64,000 bases of DNA from Bradyrhizobium sp. AUGA SZCCT0283 (GCF_018130385.1 NZ_JAFCLU010000018.1:62001-126000), one strand, 5' to 3'. Counted from the stretch's first letter, positions 1 to 9,408 are shown. Translations and numbers: made by a program. The notes: generated by a model from the letters alone, not told the origin.

Positions 1-306
1 ACCTACTCGGCGGCGAAGGCGGCCTTGAATGCGACCGTGCGCGGCCTTGCCAGGCCGCTGGCGCTTGAAGGCATCCGCATCAACGCCGTGGCCCCCGGCA
101 ACATCCTCAGCGCCGATGGCACCTGGGCGCGCAAGATCGCCGAAAACAAATCCGCCGTGGACGAGATGCTCGCCCGCGAAGTACCGCTGGCCCGGCTCGG
201 CAAGCCCGAAGAGGTTGCGGACATTGTCGCCTTTCTCGCCTCCCCCCGCGCGGCGTTCATCACGGGAACCGTGATCGTGGCCGACGGCGGACAATTGCGT
301 GCTTGA
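1..306 (+). CDS. SDR-family oxidoreductase, C-terminal part (5' end outside window)
   Basis: The reading frame is open from the first base. It begins with the YSAAK version of the YxxxK catalytic motif of short-chain dehydrogenases/reductases and continues with the usual tail: RINAVAPGNI, a substrate loop, PEEVADIVAFLASP, and a final TGTVIVADGG. Only the last 101 residues are present, so cofactor and substrate cannot be read. The next SDR gene starts 14 bases after the stop, so the two are probably co-transcribed and may act together on a sugar or acyl substrate of the surface-glycan locus. The family assignment is firm; the substrate is unknown. Confidence 0.9.
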   Translation, partial: TYSAAKAALNATVRGLARPLALEGIRINAVAPGNILSADGTWARKIAENKSAVDEMLAREVPLARLGKPEEVADIVAFLASPRAAFITGTVIVADGGQLRA

Positions 307-319
307 ACAGGAGCGTTCC

Positions 320-1159
320 ATGGCCGCCCCCTCCGCTCGATACGACCTCACGGGACGCACCGCGCTCGTCACCGGCGCCGGAGGCTTGCTGGGACGTCAG
401 CATGTCGCCGCCCTGGTCGACGCCGGCGCGCGCGTGGTGGTCAGCGACATCGGACTGGCGCAGGCTGATGCGACCATTGCTGCCGTGAAGGAACTCGCGC
501 CCGCCGCCGATCTCGTCCCGGTCGTGATTGACGTGACGTCGCAGGCATCGGTCGGCGCGGCCGGCGAGGATCTCGCGGGGCGCGGCATCGCCGTCGACAT
601 CCTCGTCAACAACGCCGCGATCGATCCCAAGGTCACCTCGACGCCGGGCGTGATGCATTCGTCACGCTTCGAGGCCTTTCCGATTCCGCAGTGGCAGACG
701 GAAATCGCGGTGGGATTGACCGGCGCGATGCTGTGCTCGCAGGTCTTTGGCGGCGCCATGGCCAGGCGCGGCCGCGGCGTGATCCTCAACATCGCATCCG
801 ATCTTGGCGTGATCGCGCCGGATCAGCGGCTCTACCGGCAGCCCAACATCACGCGGGATGAAGAGCAGCCGGTCAAACCCGTGACCTACTCCGTGATCAA
901 GCACGGCCTGATCGGTTTGACGAAATACCTCGCGACCTACTGGGCGGACCAGGGCGTTCGCGTCAACGCGATTTCGCCGGGCGGCGTTTTCAACAACCAG
1001 GACCCCGCTTTCGTCGAACGATTGACGCGGCTGATCCCGATGGGGCGGATGGCCCGGGTCGACGAATATTGCGCAGCCGTTCAGTTCCTCTGCTCGGACG
1101 CATCGAGTTACATGACCGGCCAGAACATGGTCATGGACGGCGGCCGGAGCGTATGGTAA
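320..1159 (+). CDS. SDR-family NAD(P)-dependent oxidoreductase
   Basis: This 279-residue protein has the SDR nucleotide-binding motif TGAGGLLG near residue 20, NNAA near residue 95, the catalytic Tyr/Lys in YSVIKHG near residue 190, and VNAISPGG after it. I chose the ATG at 320 because AGGAG at 309-313 sits six bases upstream; an in-frame GTG at 299 would overlap the preceding SDR gene. It is the second SDR in tandem and lies 54 bases before pseB. It may therefore oxidise or reduce a sugar intermediate of the pseudaminic-acid locus, but substrate specificity is not visible. A 20-residue insertion before the catalytic Tyr (around RLYRQPNITRDEEQP) is longer than in simple fabG-type SDRs. Confidence 0.88.
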   Translation: MAAPSARYDLTGRTALVTGAGGLLGRQHVAALVDAGARVVVSDIGLAQADATIAAVKELAPAADLVPVVIDVTSQASVGAAGEDLAGRGIAVDILVNNAAIDPKVTSTPGVMHSSRFEAFPIPQWQTEIAVGLTGAMLCSQVFGGAMARRGRGVILNIASDLGVIAPDQRLYRQPNITRDEEQPVKPVTYSVIKHGLIGLTKYLATYWADQGVRVNAISPGGVFNNQDPAFVERLTRLIPMGRMARVDEYCAAVQFLCSDASSYMTGQNMVMDGGRSVW

Positions 1160-1213
1160 CCACCGCCCGTTCCCCTCATTTTCATGCAATGACGAGCCGG
1201 CGCAGCACCAACC

Positions 1214-2215
1214 ATGTTTAACGACAAGTCCATTCTGATTACCGGCGGCACGGGTTCGTTTGGGCGCAAATACGTCGGCAATCTCCTGAAGAACTTCAAG
1301 CCTCGCCGTCTCGTGATCTACTCGCGCGACGAGTTGAAGCAATACGAGATGCAGCAGGAGTTCGATCAATCGCCGATGCGCTATTTCATCGGCGACGTGC
1401 GCGACGGCGAGCGCCTGCGCACGGCCATGAAGGGCATCGACTTCGTGATTCATGCAGCGGCCCTGAAGCAGGTGCCCGCTGCCGAATACAATCCGATGGA
1501 ATGTATCAAGACCAATATCCACGGCGCCGAGAACGTCATTCAGGCGGCGCTGGAGGCCAACGTCGAGAAGGTCATCGCGCTGTCAACCGACAAGGCCGCG
1601 CAGCCCATCAACCTCTACGGCGCCACCAAACTCGCCTCCGACAAACTGTTCATCGCGGCGAACAACATGGCGGGCGGGCACCGGACGGCCTTCGGCGTCG
1701 TGCGCTACGGCAACGTGGTCGGTTCCCGCGGCTCGATCGTGCCGCTGTTCAACAAGCTGCTGGCGCAAGGCTGTGATCACCTGCCGATCACCGACCCCCG
1801 CATGACCCGGTTCTGGATAACGCTGCAGCAGGGCGTCGACTTCGTCAACAAGAGCTTCGAGCGCATGTCGGGCGGCGAGATCTTCGTTCCGATGATCCCG
1901 TCCGTGCGCATTCCCGATCTCGCAGCAGCCATGGCGCCGAACCTCCCGACCAAGGTGATCGGCATCCGTCCCGGCGAAAAGCTGCATGAGATCATGTGCC
2001 CGACCGACGATTCGCATTTGACCCTTCGCTTCCACGATCATTTCGTCATCAAGCCGACCATCAAGTTTTTCCGCAAAGACGTCGACTATGTTACCAACCA
2101 GATCGGCGAGCACGGAGAACCGGTATCGGACGGATTCGAGTATAATTCCGGCCGGAACGACCACTTCCTTGATGTGTCCGAGATCAGGGAATTCAATCGA
2201 ATTGCGGTCCAATGA
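1214..2215 (+). CDS. pseB: UDP-N-acetylglucosamine 4,6-dehydratase (inverting), PseB
   Basis: First enzyme of CMP-pseudaminic acid synthesis. It converts UDP-GlcNAc to UDP-2-acetamido-2,6-dideoxy-beta-L-arabino-hexos-4-ulose. The 333-residue length is normal for PseB/FlaA1. The NADP-binding TGGTGSFG is at residues 10-17, HAAALKQVPAAEYNP follows near residue 80, and D126, K127, Y135 and K139 in STDKAAQPINLYGATK have the spacing of the FlaA1 catalytic residues. The stop overlaps the pseC start by four bases (ATGA), which implies translational coupling. The neighbours pseC and pseF confirm the pathway. Confidence 0.96.
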   Translation: MFNDKSILITGGTGSFGRKYVGNLLKNFKPRRLVIYSRDELKQYEMQQEFDQSPMRYFIGDVRDGERLRTAMKGIDFVIHAAALKQVPAAEYNPMECIKTNIHGAENVIQAALEANVEKVIALSTDKAAQPINLYGATKLASDKLFIAANNMAGGHRTAFGVVRYGNVVGSRGSIVPLFNKLLAQGCDHLPITDPRMTRFWITLQQGVDFVNKSFERMSGGEIFVPMIPSVRIPDLAAAMAPNLPTKVIGIRPGEKLHEIMCPTDDSHLTLRFHDHFVIKPTIKFFRKDVDYVTNQIGEHGEPVSDGFEYNSGRNDHFLDVSEIREFNRIAVQ

Positions 2216-3411
2216 TCCCCTATGGACGTCAGGACATTTCGGCAGAGGACATTGACGCAGTCACCGAGGTGCTGCGCTCGGACTGGCTGACCCAGGGCCA
2301 GGCCGGCCCCCGCTTCGAGCAGGCGATGGCCGCCTATTGCGGCAGCCGCAGCGCGATCGCGGTAGCCAATGCGACGGCAGCGCTCCACATCGCTTGCCTC
2401 GCGCTCGATCTCGGCCCCGGCGACATGCTCTGGACGACGCCGAACACCTTTGTGGCATCGGCCAATTGCGCCCTGTATTGCGGCGCCAGCGTCGACTTCG
2501 TCGACATCGATCCGCGGACCTACAATATGAGCGTCGCGGCGCTCGCCGAGAAACTTGAAGTCGGGGCATCGCGTGGCCGGCTGCCCAAGATCGTGGTGCC
2601 CGTGCATTTCGCCGGTCAATCCTGCGAGATGCGTGAAATCCGCGCGCTGGCGGACCGCTACGGCTTTCGAATTATTGAGGACGCCTCGCACGCCGTCGGC
2701 GGGGAGTACCTGGGGCGCAAGGTCGGATCCTGCGACTACAGCGATACGGCTATTTTCAGCTTTCACCCGGTCAAGATCATCACGACTGGCGAGGGCGGCA
2801 TGGCCCTGACCAACGAACCGAAGCTTGCCGAGCGCCTCGGCTATCTGCGCACGCACGGAATCATCCGCCCGGCGCAGCGGCTGGAAGAACCGCAGGGCAC
2901 GTCACGGATCGGCGAACAGCGGGTCAACGAGGAACGAGATGGCCCGTGGATGTACGAGCAGATCGAGCTTGGCCTGAATTATCGCATGACCGACATCCAG
3001 TCGGCGCTCGGCACCAGCCAGCTCGCGCGGCTCGATCCCTTTGTGGCGCGCCGGCGCGAGCTTGCGGCACGCTACGACAGCCTGCTGGCAAAACTGCCGC
3101 TGACCTGCCCGTGGCAGCACCCCGACACGAATTCGGCCTGGCATCTCTACGTCATTCGCCTGCACCGCAACGAGATCAGACTCAGCCGGCGCCAGGTGTT
3201 CGACGCGCTGCGGGCAGCCGGAATCGGCGTCAATGTGCACTACATTCCCGTGCACACGCAGCCTTATTACCGGAATCTCGGTTTCCAGACCGGCATGTTC
3301 CCCGAGGCCGAGAGTTACTACGAGGACGCGATCACATTGCCGCTGTTTTCGCGCATGACGGATGACGAACAGGACACCGTCGTCGCGGCGCTGCGGAAGA
3401 TCCTCACGTGA
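2212..3411 (+). CDS. pseC: UDP-4-keto-6-deoxy-AltNAc C4 aminotransferase, PseC
   Basis: PLP-dependent DegT/DnrJ/EryC1 family aminotransferase. It would aminate C4 of the PseB product to give UDP-4-amino-4,6-dideoxy-beta-L-AltNAc. At 399 residues it has the normal length. EDASHAVGG is the PLP-pocket motif, and the Schiff-base lysine is K188 in FSFHPVKIITTGEGG. An internal segment around residues 220-250 (RLEEPQGTSRIGEQ) is longer than in short DegT members. The start overlaps pseB by four bases and the stop overlaps pseF by four bases, so the three genes form one tightly coupled unit. Confidence 0.95.
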   Translation: MIPYGRQDISAEDIDAVTEVLRSDWLTQGQAGPRFEQAMAAYCGSRSAIAVANATAALHIACLALDLGPGDMLWTTPNTFVASANCALYCGASVDFVDIDPRTYNMSVAALAEKLEVGASRGRLPKIVVPVHFAGQSCEMREIRALADRYGFRIIEDASHAVGGEYLGRKVGSCDYSDTAIFSFHPVKIITTGEGGMALTNEPKLAERLGYLRTHGIIRPAQRLEEPQGTSRIGEQRVNEERDGPWMYEQIELGLNYRMTDIQSALGTSQLARLDPFVARRRELAARYDSLLAKLPLTCPWQHPDTNSAWHLYVIRLHRNEIRLSRRQVFDALRAAGIGVNVHYIPVHTQPYYRNLGFQTGMFPEAESYYEDAITLPLFSRMTDDEQDTVVAALRKILT

Positions 3412-4097
3412 AGATCGCTGTCATCCCGGCGCGAGGCGGCAGCAAGCGGATCCCGCGCAAGAACATCCGTACGTTCTGCGGCAAGCCGATCATCGCCTAC
3501 TCGATCGCCGCAGCGCAGCAGACGGGATTGTTCGATCAGGTCGTCGTCTCGACCGATGACGAGGAGATCGCCGCCGTCGCCCGCGAATTCGGCGCCACGA
3601 CGCCCTTCATCCGGCCGAAGGAAATTGCCGACGATTTCACCGGAACCAACGCCGTCGTGAAGCATGCGGTGGCCTGGTTCAACGCGCAGTCAAACAACGT
3701 CACGCATGCCTGCTGTCTCTACGCCACCGCGCCGCTGGTGCAGGCGAGATTCATCACGGAAGGCTACGAGGCCCTCGTCCGCTCGGACGCGGCCTTCGCA
3801 TTTTCCGTCACCAGTTACGCGTTCCCGATCCAGCGCGCCGTCCGCATCACGCCCGAGGGGCGGGTAGACGCCATCTATCCCGAGCACCGCATGACGCGCT
3901 CGCAGGATCTGGAACACGCCTATCACGATGCTGGACAGTTTTACTGGGGCACCGCGCGCGCCTTTCTGGAGGATATGCCGGTGTTCGCGCCGCATTCGAT
4001 CGGCGTGATCCTACCGCGGCATCTAGTGCAGGATATCGATACGCTTGACGACTGGAACCAGGCCGAACTGATGTACGGAGCCATCAACCGCGCGTAA
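3408..4097 (+). CDS. pseF: Pseudaminic acid cytidylyltransferase, PseF
   Basis: CMP-sugar synthetase that activates pseudaminic acid with CTP, the last step before transfer. The 229-residue protein opens with IPARGGSKRIPRKN, the CMP-nonulosonate synthetase signature, followed by VSTDDEEIAAVA and the TAPLVQARFI region. Context (pseB and pseC upstream, pseI and pseG nearby) favours pseudaminic over sialic or legionaminic acid. The 3' end overlaps the convergent nucleotidyltransferase-HAD gene by 14 bases, leaving no room for a separate terminator. Confidence 0.94.
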   Translation: MKIAVIPARGGSKRIPRKNIRTFCGKPIIAYSIAAAQQTGLFDQVVVSTDDEEIAAVAREFGATTPFIRPKEIADDFTGTNAVVKHAVAWFNAQSNNVTHACCLYATAPLVQARFITEGYEALVRSDAAFAFSVTSYAFPIQRAVRITPEGRVDAIYPEHRMTRSQDLEHAYHDAGQFYWGTARAFLEDMPVFAPHSIGVILPRHLVQDIDTLDDWNQAELMYGAINRA

Positions 4098-5304
4098 GCC
4101 GCGACCCGTCATCCGCGCCAAGCAACGGCCGGATGAACGACAGGAGGCTACCGCCCTCGAAAAGATGCCCTGTTATTCCGGCGGCGGCGGCGGCCTGGAG
4201 GTCGTGCGGCATGTCGCCGACGAGCAGGCTGGATTCCTTGCGCACCGGCCAACCGTTGAGGCAATCGAGGATCATGCCCGGTGCCGGCTTGCGTCGGTTG
4301 CTTGCCTGCCGCCACTCCGCCACAACGCCCTCCTCGTGATAGGGGCAGTACTGGAATTCATCGATATGCGCGCCGATTTCAGCGAGATCCCGGCTGACCC
4401 AGTCGTGCAGCGTCTGAATGGCCTCGATCCCGTAATAACCGCGTGCCACGCCGGCCTGATTGGTGACCACGAAGGTCAGATAACCGCGATCATTGCAGAG
4501 CTTGATGGCCTCGCGCGCACCGGCCACCCATTCGAAATCCTCGATCTTGTGGACATAGGCCTTGTCGATGTTGAGGACTCCGTCCCGGTCGAAGAAGACG
4601 GCGGAACGCCGCACGCACTCGGGAAGTTTGGTCTGCGCGCGTTCAAAGTCGACGGGCACGCCGATGTCGATGAAAAACCCGTCATATAGATTTGCCCGCA
4701 ACTGCCCTTTTTCGGCAAGGCGCGGGAAGACCGCCTGTTCGAGCGAACATGGCAGTTCGTCGATGAAGGAAAGGATTTCCCGATCGACGCAATAGACGCC
4801 TGAATTGATGGGCCCGTTCGGTTGCGCCCCCGCCGGCAGAAACGTCTTGATGAAGTCCTTGTCGAGCAGGACGCGACCGTAGCGGTCGCCGGCATGGTCC
4901 TTCTTCAAGGCCACGCGCACAATCGCCGGTGGATGTATTGGCGCGGCGAGATCGAGCATGTTGAAGTCGAAAAAGGAGTCGCCGTTGAGAAGCAGGAACT
5001 TGGCGTCCAGCCTGGTCGCTGCGTGCTTCAATGCCCCGCCGGTACCCAACCGCGCGGGCTCGGAAACCACCGAGACCGCGGCGCCACGCCAGTGTCGGCC
5101 GTGATAGCGATCGACCACCTGCCCGGCCTGATGGCCGGCCAGCAGCACGATGTCCTGAATGGTCGGATAGCGCGACAGCTCGTCGAGGATGTAGTCGAGG
5201 AACGGTTTGCCGGCCACTTCCAGCAACGGCTTCGGGACCAGCCGCGTCATCTCACCCAACCGGGTGCCGAGCCCGCCGACCAGAATGACGGCTTGTTTCA
5301 GCAC
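4084..5304 (-). CDS. Fused sugar-1-phosphate nucleotidyltransferase and HAD-IIIA phosphatase (HddC-GmhB type)
   Basis: The 406-residue protein has two domains. Residues 1-230 form a nucleotidyltransferase: GGLGTRL near the N-terminus, PKPLLEVAGKP, LLLNGDSFFD, then a C-terminal FFIDIGVPVDF like HddC. Residues 235-400 form a HAD-IIIA phosphatase with D239 and D241 in FFDRDGVLN, VVTNQAGVARGYY (motif II) and LLVGDMPHDLQAA (motif IV), as in the heptose-bisphosphate phosphatase GmhB. Together they would carry out the last two steps to GDP-D-glycero-D-manno-heptose, but no HddA kinase or GmhA isomerase is in the window, so the substrate may differ. It is the last gene of the leftward operon, 19 bases after a methyltransferase. 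Confidence 0.87.
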   Translation of the reverse strand: MLKQAVILVGGLGTRLGEMTRLVPKPLLEVAGKPFLDYILDELSRYPTIQDIVLLAGHQAGQVVDRYHGRHWRGAAVSVVSEPARLGTGGALKHAATRLDAKFLLLNGDSFFDFNMLDLAAPIHPPAIVRVALKKDHAGDRYGRVLLDKDFIKTFLPAGAQPNGPINSGVYCVDREILSFIDELPCSLEQAVFPRLAEKGQLRANLYDGFFIDIGVPVDFERAQTKLPECVRRSAVFFDRDGVLNIDKAYVHKIEDFEWVAGAREAIKLCNDRGYLTFVVTNQAGVARGYYGIEAIQTLHDWVSRDLAEIGAHIDEFQYCPYHEEGVVAEWRQASNRRKPAPGMILDCLNGWPVRKESSLLVGDMPHDLQAAAAAGITGHLFEGGSLLSFIRPLLGADDGSRLTRG

Positions 5305-5323
5305 ATGGCCTCCAGCGTAGAGG

Positions 5324-6076
5324 TTACTTGAGATGCGCTATGATCAGACCGGTCATATCATTGACCATTAGTCGACCAATGTTTCTTGCAATGTTAATCT
5401 CCGGCGGAATGCGGAAATATTCGACGCGCCCGACGTTAGGCATCGACTCGTATTCGGCGACGTAATCGCGCACCCATCGATCCGACAAAAAGGATGATCG
5501 CCAGTTGCGTCCGTTTTGCAGCTCGGCTGGAGTCCACGCATGGTACTCGAGATGCACGATTGCCTTCCGTGCGATTTTCAAAGCCTGTTGCTTGGCGGCG
5601 GCGAATATATCGTCATTGACATGCATCGTCGCGCCGCAGCTGAAGACGATATCGACGTCATCCACACCGTTGCGCGCGAGCACATCCTCCGCGTCTGCCA
5701 TCGAGCCAACCATCAGGCGTGCTTCGCAGCCTTCAGGCATGTTCCGGGAACCCCATGCAGCTGCATTCTCGTTGAGTTCTATGCCGTACAGCTTGAGGTC
5801 TCCGTTTACCCTCCAGAACGCCTGGAGATTTGCCCCAACGTTACATCCCAATTCGAACACCGAAGTGCAATCGAGGGCCATGCACTTTCGGGCGAGCCAG
5901 TCACGGAGCGGCGATCCCTTCGCATAGTCGCGAAACACAGCTTCGCTGTTTTCGGTCCGCCAGAAGTCTTGCCATGCGGCGGAGTTTCGCGCTCTCACCA
6001 AAACCGGTAGCGGACCGATATTTGTGGCAGCGCGCCAGAGCGCAACCTTTGGATGAAAATTGGACAGTCGAAACAC
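5324..6076 (-). CDS. Class I SAM-dependent methyltransferase
   Basis: The 250-residue protein carries the SAM-binding motif VFELGCNVGANL near residue 75 and an acidic motif II in YGIELNENA, typical of class I methyltransferases. The opening WQDFWRTENSEAVFRDY and the general layout resemble methylases found in pseudaminic-acid gene clusters, which would fit O- or N-methylation of a nonulosonate, but this is inference. It lies between the Wzz-like gene (131 bases upstream) and the nucleotidyltransferase-phosphatase fusion (19 bases downstream) in the leftward operon. Confidence 0.8.
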   Translation of the reverse strand: MFRLSNFHPKVALWRAATNIGPLPVLVRARNSAAWQDFWRTENSEAVFRDYAKGSPLRDWLARKCMALDCTSVFELGCNVGANLQAFWRVNGDLKLYGIELNENAAAWGSRNMPEGCEARLMVGSMADAEDVLARNGVDDVDIVFSCGATMHVNDDIFAAAKQQALKIARKAIVHLEYHAWTPAELQNGRNWRSSFLSDRWVRDYVAEYESMPNVGRVEYFRIPPEINIARNIGRLMVNDMTGLIIAHLK

Positions 6077-6207
6077 AGTTGCTCTCCGCTCACCGGAATT
6101 GTCGTCGAAGGCGACCTAAGCACAGCCAGACATGATCCGTAAATACTCCGAACGCTCGCCAATTCAGCAGATAATCATTTAAGCAAAGCATCACAGCTCA
6201 CGGCCAA

Positions 6208-7056
6208 CTAGATCGGGATCCGAGCGGTTGACCGACGAAATAAGGCGCCGAGGAGGGATACCAGAAATACGACCCCGCCGGCCAAAATCGCTAACGTGAC
6301 GGGTCGGGCCACCGCATATCCGATCGATATATAGGGCTCGTCGAGAAGAGCCGTTGGATAGGTCCTCCATGCGCCAAGTCTAGCCCACAGTGTATGCCGC
6401 TCGGCCTTGGCGACAGCCAGCCTCCGATCGTTGCGCGAGACGAGATCCGACAACCATATCCTAAGCAGTGCCGCAAACGCCGGATCGCCGGACGCTCCCC
6501 TCGAATCTTCCTTCGCCAGGGCCAACAGCGACTCTCTAGTCTGCACCAGACTGGCGATAATCGCATCACTCGCCGCAAGCTGCTCCTTAATATCATTCTC
6601 GAGCGGACCGAGCGTTCTGCGCTGCTCCTCATTCAGCAGATTGACTGCGGCAGCTATGGCGTCGCGCGCTTGCCGGGCCGTGGCTGCGCGCACGCTCACG
6701 GCAACAGTATCAGCAGTCTCCTGCCTTGCAGTCAGGTTGCTCAACTGCGCAGATTGATCGCCGTCGCCGGCGGAGTTCGTCGCCTGGATCGCACGCTGCT
6801 TGAATGAGGGGGAGTTTATCCGGGAAACCGCGCTCGTAGGGCTTGCGGCTTCCGCTCCATCCACTCTTCCAATCCGAATGCTTCCCTGCGCTGTATAGAC
6901 GGTCGGGAGCTGCAGGGCGGCTACATACGTGATGGTCATCGCAACCAGCGGCAGCAGCAACGTCAAAAACATGTGCTCGCGGATCGTCCGGTACAGATAC
7001 GTGAACAGCCCACCAAGATATTGATCGCCGGGTACATTGCTTGGCGAAACGCTCAT
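6208..7056 (-). CDS. Wzz-like polysaccharide chain-length/co-polymerase protein
   Basis: The 282-residue protein has one membrane segment near residues 28-50 (FLTLLLPLVAMTITYVAAL), then TVYTAQGSIRIG typical of the Wzz domain. A periplasmic, mostly helical region follows (residues 90-240), and a second membrane segment near residues 245-270 ends in a short basic tail. It lacks a cytoplasmic tyrosine-kinase domain. The start at 7056 was chosen because ATGA overlaps the upstream polymerase-like stop, indicating coupling; an upstream in-frame ATG would lie deep within that gene. Its role is probably to set the length of the polymer made by its neighbour. Confidence 0.8.
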   Translation of the reverse strand: MSVSPSNVPGDQYLGGLFTYLYRTIREHMFLTLLLPLVAMTITYVAALQLPTVYTAQGSIRIGRVDGAEAASPTSAVSRINSPSFKQRAIQATNSAGDGDQSAQLSNLTARQETADTVAVSVRAATARQARDAIAAAVNLLNEEQRRTLGPLENDIKEQLAASDAIIASLVQTRESLLALAKEDSRGASGDPAFAALLRIWLSDLVSRNDRRLAVAKAERHTLWARLGAWRTYPTALLDEPYISIGYAVARPVTLAILAGGVVFLVSLLGALFRRSTARIPI

Positions 7057-8474
7057 GAAAATGCCTCGTCCTCCGAGCCGGCAGACGGACGTGAGAATAA
7101 CATGTTCGACCTCCACTTGTCTTCTGTCACATATACTACTACAGCGGAAACGACTTTGACCAGGAAAGTCATCTCAATGAACGAATTGACCATTCCCGAA
7201 ACGATCATGATCGACAGCGCGAACAATATCGGCGTCAGGAAAAAGCACGTCGCAAAACGCTCCTGAACGATGCACCGCGTCATCAGGAACATGAATTCAG
7301 AGAACACGATTGCCGATAGCGCAACCAACACAAAGCCACCGACCGGACCACCCAGTTCGAAAAAAACCTCAGGCCACCCGCCGGTGAAAGCTGATCCCTG
7401 CGCGATGATGAAATGGGCGCGGACGACAGGTAGCGCCTGCTCCATCAGGAACTGCATGGTCGAGTTGCGGGACGGATCAAACGGGTCGACGAACAATTTG
7501 TAGGCCGCGAGCATTCCGTCCCAGTCACCTCGAAGGAACACGCGCTCAAAGGTCATCCACCACATCTCGCCCTGCTGAACCAGGATACGCTGCGAAAGCT
7601 TCGCAAGCAGTTCCCCTCCTTCGCCCCGAACGACGACATAGGAATAGACCACGGCGGCGGCGATCAGGACCGACAGCGGCACTGCGGCGACCGCGAGCCA
7701 CCGCAGTATCCTTCTTGACAGCATCTCACCGAGGGACGGCGACTTTGCTTGACGCCCGATCAGGACCGCGCCGAGCGGCATGATAAAGAAGGAGGTGTAC
7801 GCATAAAGGGACGAAAATCGATGGCCAGCCAGAAACAGGTACAGGATCACCGTTCCGAACAATACGCCGAACCGCCAATCTGACGGCCTGTTGTGTAACA
7901 AGGGCACCGAGAAAAATATTCCGAGCTGGAACGCAAGCATTGGCCCCCATTCCAGCAGGCGATGATGCAGAGGGCCGCCATGCAGCCGCGAGTAGTCAAA
8001 TCGTTCGATTCCCGCGAACAGCGGGATCGGGCCTCTCATCAATAGCTCCAGCCACAGTGCGACGACAAAAAGTGCGGCAGCCAGGAACGCAATGCCGAAG
8101 AGCGAAAATCGTCCGGGGGGCAGCCGGCTTGCTAAGCCCGATTCGTCCGGGCCGACCAGTTGCCGCACCCGCTCCCGTCGAAACGAAAACAGCAGTGCGA
8201 TGACGACGATCCCTTGCGACATCGCAATCGGCAAGACGGAAACACCGGAGCCGATCTCCAGTGCCAGCTGGTCGGAAAAAAGCGGCCCGAACACATCGAT
8301 GTAGAGGACCGAGGCGAGTCGCCATGCAAAGGCAAACAGGACAAAGAAGAAGATCATGCCAAGCCCGGGACGCTTGACTGCGATCCACAGAGCCGCGGCC
8401 AAGAAAACGACGACAGCAGTCACACTCAGCGCAGCGGCGAGCAGAGAATCAGAAACCACCCCAGAAGCAGTCAC
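7053..8474 (-). CDS. Wzy-like oligosaccharide repeat-unit polymerase
   Basis: The 473-residue protein is strongly hydrophobic, with about ten to twelve membrane segments and a longer periplasmic loop (residues ~270-370) containing ERFDYSR-, RFSSLY- and PEVFFELGGP-like elements. Such loops are typical of O-antigen or capsule polymerases, whose sequences are poorly conserved. The position directly before a coupled Wzz-like gene and in the same operon as a flippase supports the call. No catalytic motif identifies the linkage formed. Confidence 0.7.
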   Translation of the reverse strand: MTASGVVSDSLLAAALSVTAVVVFLAAALWIAVKRPGLGMIFFFVLFAFAWRLASVLYIDVFGPLFSDQLALEIGSGVSVLPIAMSQGIVVIALLFSFRRERVRQLVGPDESGLASRLPPGRFSLFGIAFLAAALFVVALWLELLMRGPIPLFAGIERFDYSRLHGGPLHHRLLEWGPMLAFQLGIFFSVPLLHNRPSDWRFGVLFGTVILYLFLAGHRFSSLYAYTSFFIMPLGAVLIGRQAKSPSLGEMLSRRILRWLAVAAVPLSVLIAAAVVYSYVVVRGEGGELLAKLSQRILVQQGEMWWMTFERVFLRGDWDGMLAAYKLFVDPFDPSRNSTMQFLMEQALPVVRAHFIIAQGSAFTGGWPEVFFELGGPVGGFVLVALSAIVFSEFMFLMTRCIVQERFATCFFLTPILFALSIMIVSGMVNSFIEMTFLVKVVSAVVVYVTEDKWRSNMLFSRPSAGSEDEAFS

Positions 8475-8541
8475 GCCGTCATCCCCTGATGCACTCTATG
8501 CCCGCTGTTGATGAGAGTGCGGCAAGTGAAAATCGAACCTG

Positions 8542-9408
8542 TCAGCGGGGCTCCCATGCATACAAAAGCCCGTCATTGTGCAAGGTAGGTGCAAATGCCA
8601 TGCGCTCCCGAGACAGGACTCGGATTCGACCCTGCGCATCCAGCGTGTCGAGCAGCTTGAAGAGACGGGTCTGATAGTCCATCGACCGAATATAAACGCG
8701 GCTGGTGAAGTCGCGCGGCTGGGACAGGTTGAGCATATCGATGCCCGGTTCGATATTCACCACACGGGCCGGCTTTGCCCGAATGATGTTTTCGATCACC
8801 GCTTCCACGGCGTAAGGAATCTGCTCGATGCAGAAATACGTGAAAACGGTGCCGCCCGCCAGTTCGCTGAAATGCGGATCGCCGGCATCGGTCAGGTCCA
8901 TCCGGTCGAAACTCACGCGGTCATCGAGCTTGAAATGGCTCGCGATCTGCCGACCCGCCTCGATGCCATTTGGCGCTATATCGAAGCCACGCAGCTTGCT
9001 CCAATGCGAATCAAGGCTCAACGAGAACAAGTTGGCGCCATAACCGGCGCCGAGTTCGAGCAGCGACGTCGCTTCGCCCGCGTGCCTGGCGATCAGTTCC
9101 GACAGCGCGCCGATCCGGTATCGGTAGTAGTCCCTGGTGCTGATCCGGACGATCCGGCCATCGACCTTCGCGAGGCGCGGCTCCGTGCGCTGCCCGATCA
9201 GGAACTCCTCAAGTGTTCGCCCGCCCAGCCAGGCGCGCTGATTGAGCACCCTGTCCCATTCGCCGGAATTATACTCGGAATCGACGACGTCATTCGTCCG
9301 CCGGACGTTCTTGAATGCCAGCCGGCGGAGACTGCGCGCCAGATCGATGGTGTACGCCCGCGACAAATCTAATCGGGACGCCGGCGCCACGTCAGGTTCG
9401 AATTTCAC
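8542..9408 (-). CDS. Class I SAM-dependent methyltransferase
   Basis: The 288-residue protein has SAM motif I in LLELGAGYGANL and an acidic second motif in LRGFDIAPNG. A GTG start at 9408 is preferred because GAGGGGAA lies five bases upstream; the same frame also opens at a TTG at 9441. The N-terminal third (YNSGEWDRVLNQRAWLGG) resembles sugar methyltransferases that recognise a glycan acceptor, but the substrate cannot be read. It follows the oxygenase-like gene and precedes the polymerase-like gene in the pse operon, so methylation of a sugar or of the growing glycan is the likely job. Confidence 0.75.
   Translation of the reverse strand: MKFEPDVAPASRLDLSRAYTIDLARSLRRLAFKNVRRTNDVVDSEYNSGEWDRVLNQRAWLGGRTLEEFLIGQRTEPRLAKVDGRIVRISTRDYYRYRIGALSELIARHAGEATSLLELGAGYGANLFSLSLDSHWSKLRGFDIAPNGIEAGRQIASHFKLDDRVSFDRMDLTDAGDPHFSELAGGTVFTYFCIEQIPYAVEAVIENIIRAKPARVVNIEPGIDMLNLSQPRDFTSRVYIRSMDYQTRLFKLLDTLDAQGRIRVLSRERMAFAPTLHNDGLLYAWEPR

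Noticed and set aside
3..263. Minus-strand ORF antisense to the first SDR gene
   Set aside because: It is a shadow of the high-GC coding strand; the plus frame has clear SDR motifs.
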